A DNA stretch of 64,000 nt from Myxococcales bacterium (GCA_013298625.1 JAAFIF010000023.1:1-64000), one strand, 5' to 3'. Positions 24,786 to 34,502 are shown, counted from the first letter of the stretch. The notes: a model not told the origin generated them from the sequence alone. Translations and numbers: made by a program.

Positions 24786-27700
24786 ATGAAGATTTCTTCT
24801 CGTTGGCTTCTCGGAATTCCGCTGGTGGTCGCTGCGCTCGGCGCCTCACGCGTCTCGGCGCAGACCCGACCCACGGACACCGGCGCGGACGCTGGTGTCG
24901 CGGCGAGCGCGGACGCTGCTCCGTCGGCGCTGATCACAAGCGGGGCGTCTTCTTCGGGCGCTGCAGACGCTGCGGTCACCGCCGTGGGTGTGGCGGACAA
25001 CTCGAACGGCGGACTCGGCAACGAGCCGCAGGTGCAGATTCGCGCGCGCCCAGCGCCGACGCCAGAGCAGCTCAACGCGCTGCGGGTGCTCGAGGACGAG
25101 ATCAACGGGTTCACCTCCCGTGGAGACTCGTACCGACAGAGCGTGAACGGGCTCCTCCGACGCGAGCACGAGAATCAACTCACGCGTCTGCGTCGCGGCT
25201 ACGAGCGGCAGATCACCGCGGAGCAGCAGGCCGAGGCGCTCGCGCGACGCAACGCGATCTCGATCTTCGAGCGCTTCATCGAGTCGTATCCGACCGACGC
25301 GGACCACACGCCGGACGTGATGTTTCGCCTCGCGGAGCTGTACTACGACGAGGCCAAGTACGCGAAGCTCGAGGCGGACGAGCGCTTCGACCGAGCGCGC
25401 GCCGAGCGCGAAGCGGCGAATATGCCGACCGACGACATGGCCACGCCGCCGCCGGCGGACTATCGCTGCTCGATCCTGCTCTATCGCCACGTCGCGCAGC
25501 GCTTCACGAACTTTCGCCTGCGTGACACGACGCACTACCTGCTCGGGTGGGTGCTCAAGGAGATGGGCAAAGAGGACGAGTCGATCGGCGCGTATCGCAG
25601 CATGGTCTGCCCCGCGCGCTTTCGATACCAGCCGCAGATGGACCTGGCGGCGCCGATCGTCCCGGGCCAGGACACGCCTCTGTCGTGCCAGCATTTGGCG
25701 GACGTGCTGCGGCCGTACGCGCCGGAGTTGACCACGCCGTACGTGGCTCCGAGCGCGGCGACGAGCGATGGTGATGGGGGCGCAGAAGCAGGCGCTTCGT
25801 CCACGGGTGCGAGCGACATCAACTCGTCTCTGACCGCCGCTGGGCAGTCGACGGAGACCGAGCCGATGCCGATCCCGACGGACTACGCCGAGTGCCAGCC
25901 GCTCAACGGCGCCAACGGACGGCCGTCGCGCTACACCGCGGAGACCTGGTACTTCATCGGCGACTATCACTTCGATAATCCTCCGACGGACCCAGACCTC
26001 GGCAACGCCTTCGCGATCGCGGCCTACCAAGCCTCGATGCGCTTCAGCGAGACGCCTCGCCTGCCCTCGGCCAACGCCAACGCGGGAAGCGAAACTCCCG
26101 CTGCGGGCATCGCCGGCGCGGGCACGGGCGGCGGAGACCCCAACGAGGTCAGCGCTGCCAACTCGCCAGGGCGCGCGCAGTTCAACGCGAACACGCAGTA
26201 CGGAATCTTCTGGTCGAAGTCGCTCTACAAGATCGGCTGGGGCTTCTTCCGTATGCAAAACGGCTATCCGAAGGCGCTCGAGGCCTTCTCGCGTCTGCTC
26301 GACTATTACGACTACGTCGGCGCTGAGGCGGCTGCGCAAGGCAACCGCTCGGACACGATCAAGTGGATCGGCGTGATCTTCTCCGAGAGCACGTGGAACC
26401 TCGCCGCGTCGAACGAGCAGTTCGAGTGCCAGCAGCTCGTCGAGACGTTGGCGCGACCGCCCGCGGACGCGACACGTCCGTTCGACTGCGCGGGCATCAT
26501 TCGAATCACCTCGCCGTTCAACGCAACGCAGCTCGCGTCCACGCAGCCTACGGCCACGCAGCGCGTGACGGGCACGCCCGTGCCGGGACGTCCATCGCAC
26601 ATCCCGCAGGACCGGCCATGGACGCCGGAGGCGTACCTCGAGCTGGCCAACGACTACTTTCAGCAGACCAAGTACTACGAGGCCATCGCCCTCTACCGCT
26701 TGTTCTTGCGGATGAACCCGCTGCACTTCATGGCGCCGCGGGTCGCTGAGAACATCGCGATTTCGTACGAGCGTCAGCGGCAGTTCGACGCGGCGATCGG
26801 CGCTCGCGGCGCGCTCGCGAACTACCTCGAAGGCGGCGACTGGTACCGGGCGAACAACTCGCACCCGGACGCGCAGCGCCACGCCGAGATCGTCGCGCGC
26901 AACTCGCTGCACGACACCGCGATCGAGCACCACCGCCGCGCGTCCCGCGCGCGCACTCGCTCGGTCTCGTTCAACAACTGCGCGCTCGGACAGGCGGGCG
27001 GAGATATCTGCCAGGCGGCGCGCAACCCGCGCGAGCGCGGCGAGCGCCAGGCCTCTGCGTTCGCTGAGCTTCAGCGCGCGAACCAAGAGTACCAGCTCGC
27101 GGTCGAGGCCTACACGAACTTCATTCGCAACTATCCCAACGACGACGCTGCGTACGAGTTCAAGTACAACCGCGCAGACGCGCTCTTCTGGAGCGGCAAC
27201 TACGCGGAGGCCTCTCGCGCCTATGGCGAGGTTCGCGAGTCGAACGAGAACGACCAGTATCTCGCCGCGAGCGCGTATATGGCCATCAAGTCGCTCGAGG
27301 CCGCGATCCGCGCGGACGTGTCCGCCGGTCGCATGGACGCGTGCCTCGCTGTGCGCGCGGGCATCGAGATCGGCCAGCTCCGCAACGCACAGGGGCAGCC
27401 GTACCTCGACGCGGCGGGCGAGCAGCGCTGCAAAGAGCTGCCGACGCAGCCAGGGGCGGCGCAGCCCGCGCAGCCGCAAGCTGGTCAGCAGGCGCAGGCC
27501 GCGCAGCCCGCGGCCAACGTGTTGGAGATCAACATTCCCGACAACGTTCGGTCGTTGATGGAGGCGAGGATCTCGTACGTCCGCCGCGTTCCGCGCGGAC
27601 AAGACTCGCCGCGCGGCCTCGCGGAGGTCTTTCAGAGCGACGGAAACCCGCTCAACGATCCGCCGTTTCGCTCGAAGTTCGCGTACCTCAACGCGCGGAC

Positions 27701-29459
27701 GAACTTGCGCTACGGTCACGCGCGGGACGCTGAAGAGGGCTATCGCTACATCCTCCGCACGTTCTGCTCGGACCAGCTCGTCGCAGGCGCGGCGTTCGCT
27801 GACCTCTTCAACATGATGCTGGTGCAGAACCGGCAAGAAGACCGCGATGCGCTCGCGATGGAGCAGTCGCGCGGCTCGTGCCGCGGCGTCGATCAGAGCT
27901 TGATCGTGACGACGCTCACGGACCGCACCTTCCGTCTCGCGCTCGATCGCTTTCACTCCGCTGAGCGCGCGAGCGGAGAAGAAGCGCTTCGGCTCTACGA
28001 GAGCGCCGCGAACGAGATGCTCCAGGCGATCAACTCGAACCGCGGCCACCGCGACGCGCCGCTCGCGCTGTACTACACCGCGCTCGCGTACGAGCGAACC
28101 AACCGCTTCGACACAGCGACGCAGACGTACATCCGCATCACGCAGGACTTCAACAACCTCAACGTGAACGGATCGAACCCGCCCCGCGAGCTCGAGGGCG
28201 GCGACCGCCAGCAGCGCGTGGACATCCTCGAGCAGGCGCACTTCCGCGCTGGCGTGAACCTCGACCGAACCTTCGACTACGAGGGCGCGGTTCGGTACTT
28301 CGACGCAGTGGTGCGCGACAACCGCTTCGCCTCGGCCACGGGCCACGGCGATCACGTGCACGACGCGCTCGCTTCGATCGCGCTCATTCGAACGAACACC
28401 GGCGACTGGACGCGCGCACGTGAAGCGTGGCGCGCGTTCTTGCCGGTCGCCGAGGCGGGGCGCGAGCGCGCGACCGCCGAGTATCGCTACGCAGAGATGC
28501 CGTGGCGCGCGCGTGATTGGCAGGGCGCTGTCCGCGCGTTTCAAGAGTACCGCCGCGCGACTCCGATGAGCTCGGACACGGCAGAGTTTCACGTCCAGGC
28601 GCAGTACAACATCGCGCAGGCCCTGCGAAACGCTGGCGATCAGACCGGCGCGCAGCGTGAGCTGCGTCGCGTCGCGGAGGTGTTTCGTCAGTCTCGGCAG
28701 CAGCCGGGCTCGCGCGCCGCAGCGTACGCAGCGGAGGCGCTCTACGCCGACCTCGACACCCGCGTTCGGCAGTTCATGACTCGCGCGCTCACGCAAGGCA
28801 CCGGAACGGAGCTCGCTCGTCAGGTTCGCACGATCAAGACCGAGCTCGACGCGATCGACACGCAGGCCGCGGAGATCATCGATCTGCAGGGCGGCGAGTA
28901 CACGATCGGCGCGCTCGTCCGTCGCGGCGAGGCGCACGAGTACCTCGCCACGCAAGAGGTCCGCATCGCCACGTTGTTGCGGCTCTCGACGGCGCAGCAG
29001 CGGCAGCTCACGCAGGCCGAGGCGAGCGCGACGCGCCTCGATCGGCTCGCTGACCAGCTCGGCGGCCGCAACGAAGCGCTCGAGACCCGCCTGCGCAATC
29101 AAGCGCAAGAGGTCCGTGATCGTGTGCAGCAGATGCGCGATCAGATGACCACCGCGGTGCAGCAGCAGTACGACCAAGAGGCGGAGGCCGAGCGCAAGCT
29201 GGCCATTCAGGACTACGCGATTGCGATTCACCTCGCGCGTCGCAACAACATCCCGACGCAGTTCGCTGCGACCGCGCTCGAGCACATCCGGCTCGAAGAG
29301 AATCGCCCCCTCATCGAGGCCGCGGTTCGCGGGATCTCGCCGCAGCTCGCGCAGCGGGTGGGCTTCTCGTACACCGCGACGATGTTCAGCACCGAAGCGC
29401 CGGGCGCGACCCTCACGCAGCAGCAGCCGGTGGCGACGCCGGGACTGGCGGGCGAGTGA
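24786..29459 (+). CDS. Very large exported TPR protein, GltD/AgmU- or NfsD-like, 1557 aa
   Basis: After a signal peptide (MKISSRWLLGIPLVVAALGA), nearly the whole protein consists of TPR-type helix pairs. Examples are SIFERFIESYPTDADHTPDV, FNANTQYGIFWSKSLYKIGW, VEAYTNFIRNYPNDDAAYEF and YEGAVRYFDAVVRDNRF. Several disordered Gly/Ala inserts occur. A C-terminal coiled-coil region follows (around residues 1340-1480). The size and composition match the giant periplasmic TPR proteins of the Glt gliding and Nfs spore-coat clusters (GltD/AgmU type), which may bridge inner- and outer-membrane parts. The starting ATG lies 17 bp after the previous stop. Confidence 0.75.
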   Translation: MKISSRWLLGIPLVVAALGASRVSAQTRPTDTGADAGVAASADAAPSALITSGASSSGAADAAVTAVGVADNSNGGLGNEPQVQIRARPAPTPEQLNALRVLEDEINGFTSRGDSYRQSVNGLLRREHENQLTRLRRGYERQITAEQQAEALARRNAISIFERFIESYPTDADHTPDVMFRLAELYYDEAKYAKLEADERFDRARAEREAANMPTDDMATPPPADYRCSILLYRHVAQRFTNFRLRDTTHYLLGWVLKEMGKEDESIGAYRSMVCPARFRYQPQMDLAAPIVPGQDTPLSCQHLADVLRPYAPELTTPYVAPSAATSDGDGGAEAGASSTGASDINSSLTAAGQSTETEPMPIPTDYAECQPLNGANGRPSRYTAETWYFIGDYHFDNPPTDPDLGNAFAIAAYQASMRFSETPRLPSANANAGSETPAAGIAGAGTGGGDPNEVSAANSPGRAQFNANTQYGIFWSKSLYKIGWGFFRMQNGYPKALEAFSRLLDYYDYVGAEAAAQGNRSDTIKWIGVIFSESTWNLAASNEQFECQQLVETLARPPADATRPFDCAGIIRITSPFNATQLASTQPTATQRVTGTPVPGRPSHIPQDRPWTPEAYLELANDYFQQTKYYEAIALYRLFLRMNPLHFMAPRVAENIAISYERQRQFDAAIGARGALANYLEGGDWYRANNSHPDAQRHAEIVARNSLHDTAIEHHRRASRARTRSVSFNNCALGQAGGDICQAARNPRERGERQASAFAELQRANQEYQLAVEAYTNFIRNYPNDDAAYEFKYNRADALFWSGNYAEASRAYGEVRESNENDQYLAASAYMAIKSLEAAIRADVSAGRMDACLAVRAGIEIGQLRNAQGQPYLDAAGEQRCKELPTQPGAAQPAQPQAGQQAQAAQPAANVLEINIPDNVRSLMEARISYVRRVPRGQDSPRGLAEVFQSDGNPLNDPPFRSKFAYLNARTNLRYGHARDAEEGYRYILRTFCSDQLVAGAAFADLFNMMLVQNRQEDRDALAMEQSRGSCRGVDQSLIVTTLTDRTFRLALDRFHSAERASGEEALRLYESAANEMLQAINSNRGHRDAPLALYYTALAYERTNRFDTATQTYIRITQDFNNLNVNGSNPPRELEGGDRQQRVDILEQAHFRAGVNLDRTFDYEGAVRYFDAVVRDNRFASATGHGDHVHDALASIALIRTNTGDWTRAREAWRAFLPVAEAGRERATAEYRYAEMPWRARDWQGAVRAFQEYRRATPMSSDTAEFHVQAQYNIAQALRNAGDQTGAQRELRRVAEVFRQSRQQPGSRAAAYAAEALYADLDTRVRQFMTRALTQGTGTELARQVRTIKTELDAIDTQAAEIIDLQGGEYTIGALVRRGEAHEYLATQEVRIATLLRLSTAQQRQLTQAEASATRLDRLADQLGGRNEALETRLRNQAQEVRDRVQQMRDQMTTAVQQQYDQEAEAERKLAIQDYAIAIHLARRNNIPTQFAATALEHIRLEENRPLIEAAVRGISPQLAQRVGFSYTATMFSTEAPGATLTQQQPVATPGLAGE

Positions 29460-29479
29460 GCGGCCAGGGAGTGATCACG

Positions 29480-30976
29480 ATGAACGTCCGTTCGAAGGCA
29501 GTGTTTCTCTCGCTCGTCGCAGCGCTCTCGGGCTGCGGAAACAACGAGCAGAACAACGGTCAACAGACCTCGTCGGGCGGCTCGTCTGGGGCCGACGCGA
29601 GTGCGTCGTCTGCGGCGAACACCAGCAACAACACGAGCCTCGAAGAGTCTGCGACGCCGCCTGCGAGCGCCGTGCAGGACTCTGGGATGCTCGCCGCGAT
29701 GGCGGACACAGGCGTCGCGGCGCAGGTCGAAGAGCCGCAGAGTCAGCCTGGTCGTCCGCCCGCGCCGCCCGCCCGCCCCGAGATGAACTCTGCCGCGCGG
29801 GACACCTACCGTCAGGGGCTCTCGTCGGCGCAGCAGGGCAACCTCGGCGCCGCGCGCGACGCGTTCGATCGGACGCTCTCCAACGATCCTCGGGCGTTCG
29901 CTGCGGCGTACAACGCTGGGATCATCGCTGAGCGCCAGGGGCAGGATCCTCAGGCGGACAGCTACTACCAGCGCTCGCTGACAATTCAGCCGGACTACGA
30001 GCTCGCGGTCGTCGCGCGCTCGCGGCTCCTCGTGCGACAGCGCCGCGTCAACGAAGCCGTGCAGTTCGCGGGCGGTATCGCGAGTCGATACCCAGGCAAC
30101 TTCTTGGTTCGTGCCGAGTACGCGCGATTGTTGGTGACGGCCGAGCGCTACGACGAAGCGGTGAACGAGGCGCGCGCGATTCTGCGCATCGACGAGCGCA
30201 ACGTTGCGGCGAAGATGGCGGTCGCTGAGGCGTTTCGTGCGCGCGGCCGCACAGACAACGCGCTGGCGATCATCGATGACGTGATCAACGGCTCGGACCC
30301 TAACCACCCGAACAACGGTCCCGGGGCGAACGACGCTCGCGCTCACTACTTGAGAGCGCTGCTGCGAATCGAAGTGAGCCGGGATGTTCCCGGTGCGATC
30401 CAGAGCTTCACGCGCGCGGTCGAGCTCGATCCGCAGTACGCCGAAGCGCACAACAACCTGGGCGTGTACTTGCTGCAGGCGGGCAATGTTCCGCAGGCGA
30501 TCGAACATCTCCGTGCGGCGGCGGCGCTCGCCCCGTCGTGGGCGAAGGCTCACCTCAACCTCGGCGACGCGCTGCGCGCGATGCACTCGTACGATGAAGC
30601 GTCGACGGAGCTCGCGCGCGCGCAGCAGCTCGACCCGTCGATGGTCGAAGTTCACTACAACTACGGCCGCTTGTACGGTGAGCAGGCGCGCGAGATCGCC
30701 AGCCAAGGCATCGACAACCTCAACCGCAAGATCGCGCTGCTCCAGCAGTCGCAGCAGGCGTTTACGCGCTTTCGCGACGCGCTCGGTCCGCAGTTCGTCA
30801 ATCATCCGCGCAACGCCGACGTGACCGCGCAGCTCGAGCGTCTCACCGCGCTCGTGACGCGCACGCAGACCGTCTTGCAGCGCGAGCAACGACGGGCGGC
30901 GCGCGCCTCCGGTGCTGCGGCGACGGGCGGCGACGCGGGCGCGGCGCCGGCAGCGAGCCGTGACGGCGGCGCTTGA
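29480..30976 (+). CDS. TPR lipoprotein, GltE/AglT- or NfsE-like, 498 aa
   Basis: ATG 29480 with an AGGGAG before it gives a lipoprotein signal, MNVRSKAVFLSLVAALSGC, with lipobox LSGC. A disordered Ser/Asn/Gln-rich linker leads into clear TPR units at about residues 105-430 (YRQGLSSAQQGNLGAARDAF, AYNAGIIAERQGQDPQADSY, EAHNNLGVYLLQAGNVPQAI). A last helical section precedes an Ala/Gly tail. Size, lipidation and position after the giant TPR gene resemble the GltE/AglT and NfsE lipoproteins of M. xanthus machines. It is probably anchored in the inner face of the outer membrane. Confidence 0.78.
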   Translation: MNVRSKAVFLSLVAALSGCGNNEQNNGQQTSSGGSSGADASASSAANTSNNTSLEESATPPASAVQDSGMLAAMADTGVAAQVEEPQSQPGRPPAPPARPEMNSAARDTYRQGLSSAQQGNLGAARDAFDRTLSNDPRAFAAAYNAGIIAERQGQDPQADSYYQRSLTIQPDYELAVVARSRLLVRQRRVNEAVQFAGGIASRYPGNFLVRAEYARLLVTAERYDEAVNEARAILRIDERNVAAKMAVAEAFRARGRTDNALAIIDDVINGSDPNHPNNGPGANDARAHYLRALLRIEVSRDVPGAIQSFTRAVELDPQYAEAHNNLGVYLLQAGNVPQAIEHLRAAAALAPSWAKAHLNLGDALRAMHSYDEASTELARAQQLDPSMVEVHYNYGRLYGEQAREIASQGIDNLNRKIALLQQSQQAFTRFRDALGPQFVNHPRNADVTAQLERLTALVTRTQTVLQREQRRAARASGAAATGGDAGAAPAASRDGGA

Positions 30977-31024
30977 ATCCTGTGCTCGACATCGTGTGTG
31001 CTAAAGCAGAGTAGAGGCGGACCC

Positions 31025-31354
31025 ATGAAGCGCAACAAGATCGGATTGGCGGCGGTTCTCAGCGCAGCGATGGCGCTCGGCGCTGGATCAGCCTGGGCGC
31101 AGAACGCGCCGACGCCCGGCGGCGAGGGCGCGACCCCAGCGGCAGGAGGCGAAGAGCCAATGCAGGCGACGCTTCGTACCGAGGGCGGGCGTCGCGTGTA
31201 CGTCGCGACGGGAACCATCGAAGTGCGCGGAGAGATCCAGCGTCCGTACGCGTTTTCGCTCTCGGGGCGCTCGTCGCTCGGGTACTCGTACCTCGAGCTG
31301 CCCGTGCGGTTTTTGCACGAGATCATCAACGCGGTTCGTCGCGCGCCCTTCTGA
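31025..31354 (+). CDS. Small secreted protein, 109 aa
   Basis: ATG 31025 gives a basic start and a signal peptide ending SAWAQ. The mature protein is about 85 residues, with a disordered Gly/Glu/Ala start and then a short domain with VYVATGTIEVRGEIQRPYAF and SYLELPVRFLHEIINAV. No known family fits. The gene lies between the TPR lipoprotein and the ExbB-like gene in the same direction with short gaps, so it likely belongs to the machine. In the Glt/Nfs comparison it would occupy the place of the small F component, but no homology is claimed. Confidence 0.65.
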   Translation: MKRNKIGLAAVLSAAMALGAGSAWAQNAPTPGGEGATPAAGGEEPMQATLRTEGGRRVYVATGTIEVRGEIQRPYAFSLSGRSSLGYSYLELPVRFLHEIINAVRRAPF

Positions 31355-31371
31355 CGCGGCCGCGACAACGC

Positions 31372-31923
31372 ATGTGGATGATCGTGCAGGGGGCGTACGC
31401 GCTGGTTGCTTGGTCCGTTGCAGTTCGCGCGGTTTCGCGCGCCGCCGCGCTCGCCGGTGCGGTCGACGGTGGGGTCGTCGAGGCGGTGCGCGCCGCGCGT
31501 CGCGCAGGCCGATCGACGCAGCAGTTGGCGTCGGACCAGATGCACCCTGCGCTGGTGAGCGTGTTGAGCGCTGAGACCGACGGCGAGCTGGGGTCGGATC
31601 GCGCGGACGAGGTGCGGATGGACTACGCGGTTCCGGTCAGCGCGCTGCGCGGCATGGCGACGATCGGAACGTCGCTCGGCTTGCTCGCGGCGATTGCCAC
31701 GCTGCGGTCGTCGACCGGCGGCGGAGAGGCCGTGGCGGCGCGGGCGTTTGGGAGCGCGCTGTTGGGGTTTGCGACGGCGGTTCCGATGTGGAGCGCGCTG
31801 GCGCTAGCGGGGCGGCACGCGCGATATGCGTCGAAGCAGCTGCACCGGCTGGCCTTGGCGCTCGAGGAAGACCCAAGCGACGGCGGGCGGGCGCAGTCCC
31901 AGCTCGACGAGGATGAAGAGTGA
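31372..31923 (+). CDS. ExbB/TolQ/MotA-like inner-membrane protein, 183 aa
   Basis: Three membrane helices are visible at about residues 1-22, 91-111 and 126-147. The last two carry IGTSLGLLAAIATL and GSALLGFATAVPMWSALALA, similar in pattern to the conserved helices of MotA/TolQ/ExbB proton-channel proteins (GLLGTVxGM … AL.TTA.GL…IP). A loop with acidic residues lies between the first two helices. A partner ExbD/TolR/MotB is not found nearby. The assignment is by pattern, and the family's usual Thr/Pro residues are only partly kept. If real, it would couple the proton gradient to the TonB-like protein encoded next. Confidence 0.6.
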   Translation: MWMIVQGAYALVAWSVAVRAVSRAAALAGAVDGGVVEAVRAARRAGRSTQQLASDQMHPALVSVLSAETDGELGSDRADEVRMDYAVPVSALRGMATIGTSLGLLAAIATLRSSTGGGEAVAARAFGSALLGFATAVPMWSALALAGRHARYASKQLHRLALALEEDPSDGGRAQSQLDEDEE

Positions 31924-32105
31924 CGAGCGACGAGGCGTGGACGACATGCCCCGACGGGCGGTAGAGTTGAGGGGTTCGTCGTCGACTCGACGCTCGAGCG
32001 GGCGGAAGAAAATCTTCCCCCAACGGGAACTCGATCGCTCTGCCGTTGTCAGAGCGCATCGAGTCGCGCTCACAGAGCGCGCCGATGATGGCGCGGGCGC
32101 GGTTG

Positions 32106-32118
32106 GATAGTTCGGCAC
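32106..32118 (+). promoter_or_regulatory. Shared 13-bp motif upstream of the GltG-like gene
   Basis: GATAGTTCGGCAC occurs here, 30 bp before the GltG-like start, and again at 33802-33814 inside a good promoter. At this site no TTGACA-like -35 lies 17 bp upstream. It may be a -10 plus start-site sequence shared by two promoters, or a regulator site. Confidence 0.4.
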
Positions 32119-32148
32119 GATTGGTTCGACGAGCGAACGGAGCGGCAG

Positions 32149-33627
32149 ATGGCGACGCAGCAGCAACCCCCACGAGGAAACAAGCCCGGCGCGATGACCA
32201 TGGCCATGCAGGCCGTGCAGACCGTCCAGGGTCCCAAGGTGCTCCGCATCGGGATGATCCAGGGCGGCAAGATCGTCGAGGAGCGGATCATCCGCACGCG
32301 GGACACGGTCAGCGTCGGCACGACCGAGCGCAACACGTTCACCGTGGTGGGGCCGGAGCTCCCAGGGCACTTCGACCTGTTTCAGATGGTGGGCGGCCAG
32401 TACAAGCTGAACTTCACCGACGCGATGGACGGGCGCGTCGCGATGGCGTCCGGCGTGATGTCTCTCAAGCAGCTCAAAGAGAGCAATCAGGCAGTGAAGA
32501 GCAACGTTGGGTGGCAAGCGCCGCTCAACGAGCAATGCCGCGGCAAGGTTTCGATCGGCGACGTTCAGTTCTTGTTTCAGTTCGTCAACCCGCCTCCGCC
32601 GCAGCCGAAGCCGCAGTTGCCAGCGGCGATCCGCGCGGGATGGGTGAAGAACATCGACTGGACGTACAACGCGTGCCTCGCGTTCTTCATGCTCTGCGCG
32701 TTCAGCGGGCTCGCGTACGTCGAGTACCTGTACGACCCTGAGATCGAGGACGTGTTCGCGCTCGATGCGCGCATCGTGCAGTTGGCGACGCCGCCTGCGG
32801 TGCAGGAGCCCGAGCCGACGCAGCAGCAGCCGGATCAGAACCAGCCTCAGCAGCCGACGAACACCCCTGCGCCGACGCAACAGGCGAGCAACCGGCCTGC
32901 GCAGAACACTGGAAACGCCGAGCAGCGTGCGGCGCGCGCCGCGGCGCAGGCGGAGGGCGCGTCTCGTGCTGCGGAGCGAGCAGCCGCTGCGGCGTTGAAC
33001 GCTCTGCAGAACAGCGCCGAGTTCGCCGCGCTGACGGGCGCGACGGACACGGGGCGCGGATCGGCTGCGGATCGGCTCGCGCAGGGCGGACTGATGCAGG
33101 GCTCGGTCGATGCGCTCGCGAACACGGGCGGGATCTCGACCGCCGCTGGCGGTTCGGGCGTGCGTCGTGGCGGCATGGCGGCGAGCGCTGGCGGCATCTC
33201 CGGCGGCGGTGGTCTCGGCGCGGGCCGCGCGATCGAAGGCGGCGGCGGCGGCATCGGCGGCGGCGGAACGGTCGTGGTCGAGCGTCGCATCTCGGGCAAC
33301 GCGAGCGTGGGCAGCGGTGAGGCGGAGGGCGGAGAAGGCACGCTCGACGCGAGCCGCGTGGCCGGCTTGATCCGCGGGCAGATGGGTGGCATTCGCTCCT
33401 GCTACGAGCGCGCGCTGCGCAACAATCCCACGCTGTCGGGGCGACTCGATGTGCGGTTCACCATCGGCACGTCTGGCCGCGTGACCTCCGCGTCGTCGAG
33501 CGGGCTGGGTGCGGCGCCCGAAGTCGGTTCGTGCGTGGTGTCCCGTGTGCGTGGGTTGGTGTTTCCGACGCCCGAAGGCGGGTCCGTTGATTTCAGCTTC
33601 CCGTTCAACTTCTCTCCGGGCGGCTGA
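32149..33627 (+). CDS. GltG/PglI-like protein with single TM and myxobacterial C-terminal tail domain, 492 aa
   Basis: Residues 25-150 form an FHA-like/cytoplasmic domain (RTRDTVSVGTTERNTFTVVG). One membrane helix lies at about 173-192, followed by a long Pro/Gln and Gly-rich periplasmic linker. Residues about 398-492 form the AgmX/PglI-type C-terminal domain (GQMGGIRSCYERALRNNP, LDVRFTIGTSGRVTSAS, FPTPEGGSVDFSFPFNF), which is TonB_C-like. This is the layout of GltG and GltJ in gliding machines and NfsG in spore coat assembly. It follows the ExbB-like gene, so energy transduction from inner to outer membrane parts is the likely role. Confidence 0.8.
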   Translation: MATQQQPPRGNKPGAMTMAMQAVQTVQGPKVLRIGMIQGGKIVEERIIRTRDTVSVGTTERNTFTVVGPELPGHFDLFQMVGGQYKLNFTDAMDGRVAMASGVMSLKQLKESNQAVKSNVGWQAPLNEQCRGKVSIGDVQFLFQFVNPPPPQPKPQLPAAIRAGWVKNIDWTYNACLAFFMLCAFSGLAYVEYLYDPEIEDVFALDARIVQLATPPAVQEPEPTQQQPDQNQPQQPTNTPAPTQQASNRPAQNTGNAEQRAARAAAQAEGASRAAERAAAAALNALQNSAEFAALTGATDTGRGSAADRLAQGGLMQGSVDALANTGGISTAAGGSGVRRGGMAASAGGISGGGGLGAGRAIEGGGGGIGGGGTVVVERRISGNASVGSGEAEGGEGTLDASRVAGLIRGQMGGIRSCYERALRNNPTLSGRLDVRFTIGTSGRVTSASSSGLGAAPEVGSCVVSRVRGLVFPTPEGGSVDFSFPFNFSPGG

Positions 33628-33778
33628 TCGCCCTCGGTGAGTGCGCTGGGGGGTTGAATACGCGTGGGCGGCGGGGCATCTCAACGGACGAGACGACGTG
33701 CGCGTCGTGTCACTTCCCGAGCAAGGAAAGTGCGCGAAGCGACACAGAGATGACATCGACCGGATCCGTGATGTGGCG

Positions 33779-33807
33779 TTGACACCCACAGGTTCGGCTG
33801 AGATAGT
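33779..33807 (+). promoter_or_regulatory. Sigma-70-type promoter before the 33859 gene
   Basis: TTGACA (33779-33784), a 17-bp spacer and GATAGT (33802-33807) form a good housekeeping-type promoter (perfect -35, four of six at -10). Transcription would begin near 33814, leaving a 45-nt leader with a GAGGAGG ribosome site before the ATG. Confidence 0.55.
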
Positions 33808-33858
33808 TCGGCACCTTTGTGCTCGATCGTCCGACTAGGTGATCGAGGAGGCTTCGAG

Positions 33859-34449
33859 ATGAGCAAGCGTTCCTTCTGGCAGTGGATGGCGGTTTCGGTC
33901 CTGGTGCTCGGCGGCGTCCGGATGGGCGTTGCGCGCGCGCAGACCGCGAACAACGCGACGACGCAAGAGCAGCGCCCGGTCGTCGGCACTCGCACGGTTC
34001 AGCAACTGACCCCGCAGCAGCAGCTCCGCTCGGCGTCGCGTACGGTCGAAGAGATGCAGGTCACGCGTCGGTCGGTTTCGACCATGCTCGACCGGGCCAA
34101 CCAAGAGCGCGACATCATCAAGGTCAACTGCCTCAACGACAAGCTGACGCAGATCGACGTGGCGATTCGCTCGGCGCGCGAGCACGTCGACCTGTTGCAG
34201 ACCGCGGTCAGCGTCAGCAACGACAACCAGCGCAACCACGAGTACTCGCTCGTGTTGATCTACCAGCAGCGCGTGCGGGGCCTCGATGTCGAGGCGCGTC
34301 AGTGCGTTGGCGAAGAGGCCGCGGGTTTTGGTGAGGGGACAGAGATCGGTGTTCGGGTGTCGACGACGATCCCCACTGAAGATGTCGACCTTGTGCCTGG
34401 CGGCTTGATCGAAGTGTATGTTCCGCCGACTTTGAGCCCGGCTCGATGA
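33859..34449 (+). CDS. Secreted helical protein, 196 aa
   Basis: ATG 33859 has GAGGAGG upstream and a signal peptide (WMAVSVLVLGGVRMGVARAQ). The mature protein has a Gln-rich start and then long helices (TVEEMQVTRRSVSTMLDRAN, KLTQIDVAIRSAREHVDLLQ). A beta-like end (VPGGLIEVYVPPTLSPAR) follows. Its function is unknown. It has its own promoter and overlaps nothing, but its stop is close to the outer-membrane barrel gene. An adaptor between TPR proteins and the barrel is conceivable, and nothing in the sequence tests it. Confidence 0.65.
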   Translation: MSKRSFWQWMAVSVLVLGGVRMGVARAQTANNATTQEQRPVVGTRTVQQLTPQQQLRSASRTVEEMQVTRRSVSTMLDRANQERDIIKVNCLNDKLTQIDVAIRSAREHVDLLQTAVSVSNDNQRNHEYSLVLIYQQRVRGLDVEARQCVGEEAAGFGEGTEIGVRVSTTIPTEDVDLVPGGLIEVYVPPTLSPAR

Positions 34450-34502
34450 GCGCTACGCGCGAAGTGGGTCGAGTGGCGACAGATTTCAGGAGATCGAGAC
34501 GG

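Noticed and set aside
22171-24849. Antisense frame of about 892 codons opposite the first TPR gene
   Set aside because: No signal, no domain, Arg-rich composition; explained by the sense codon bias.
24846-29285. Very long antisense frame of about 1479 codons opposite the giant TPR gene
   Set aside because: High GC third positions keep the opposite frame open; the sense strand has a signal peptide and TPR repeats, the antisense only Arg/Leu/Val-rich sequence.
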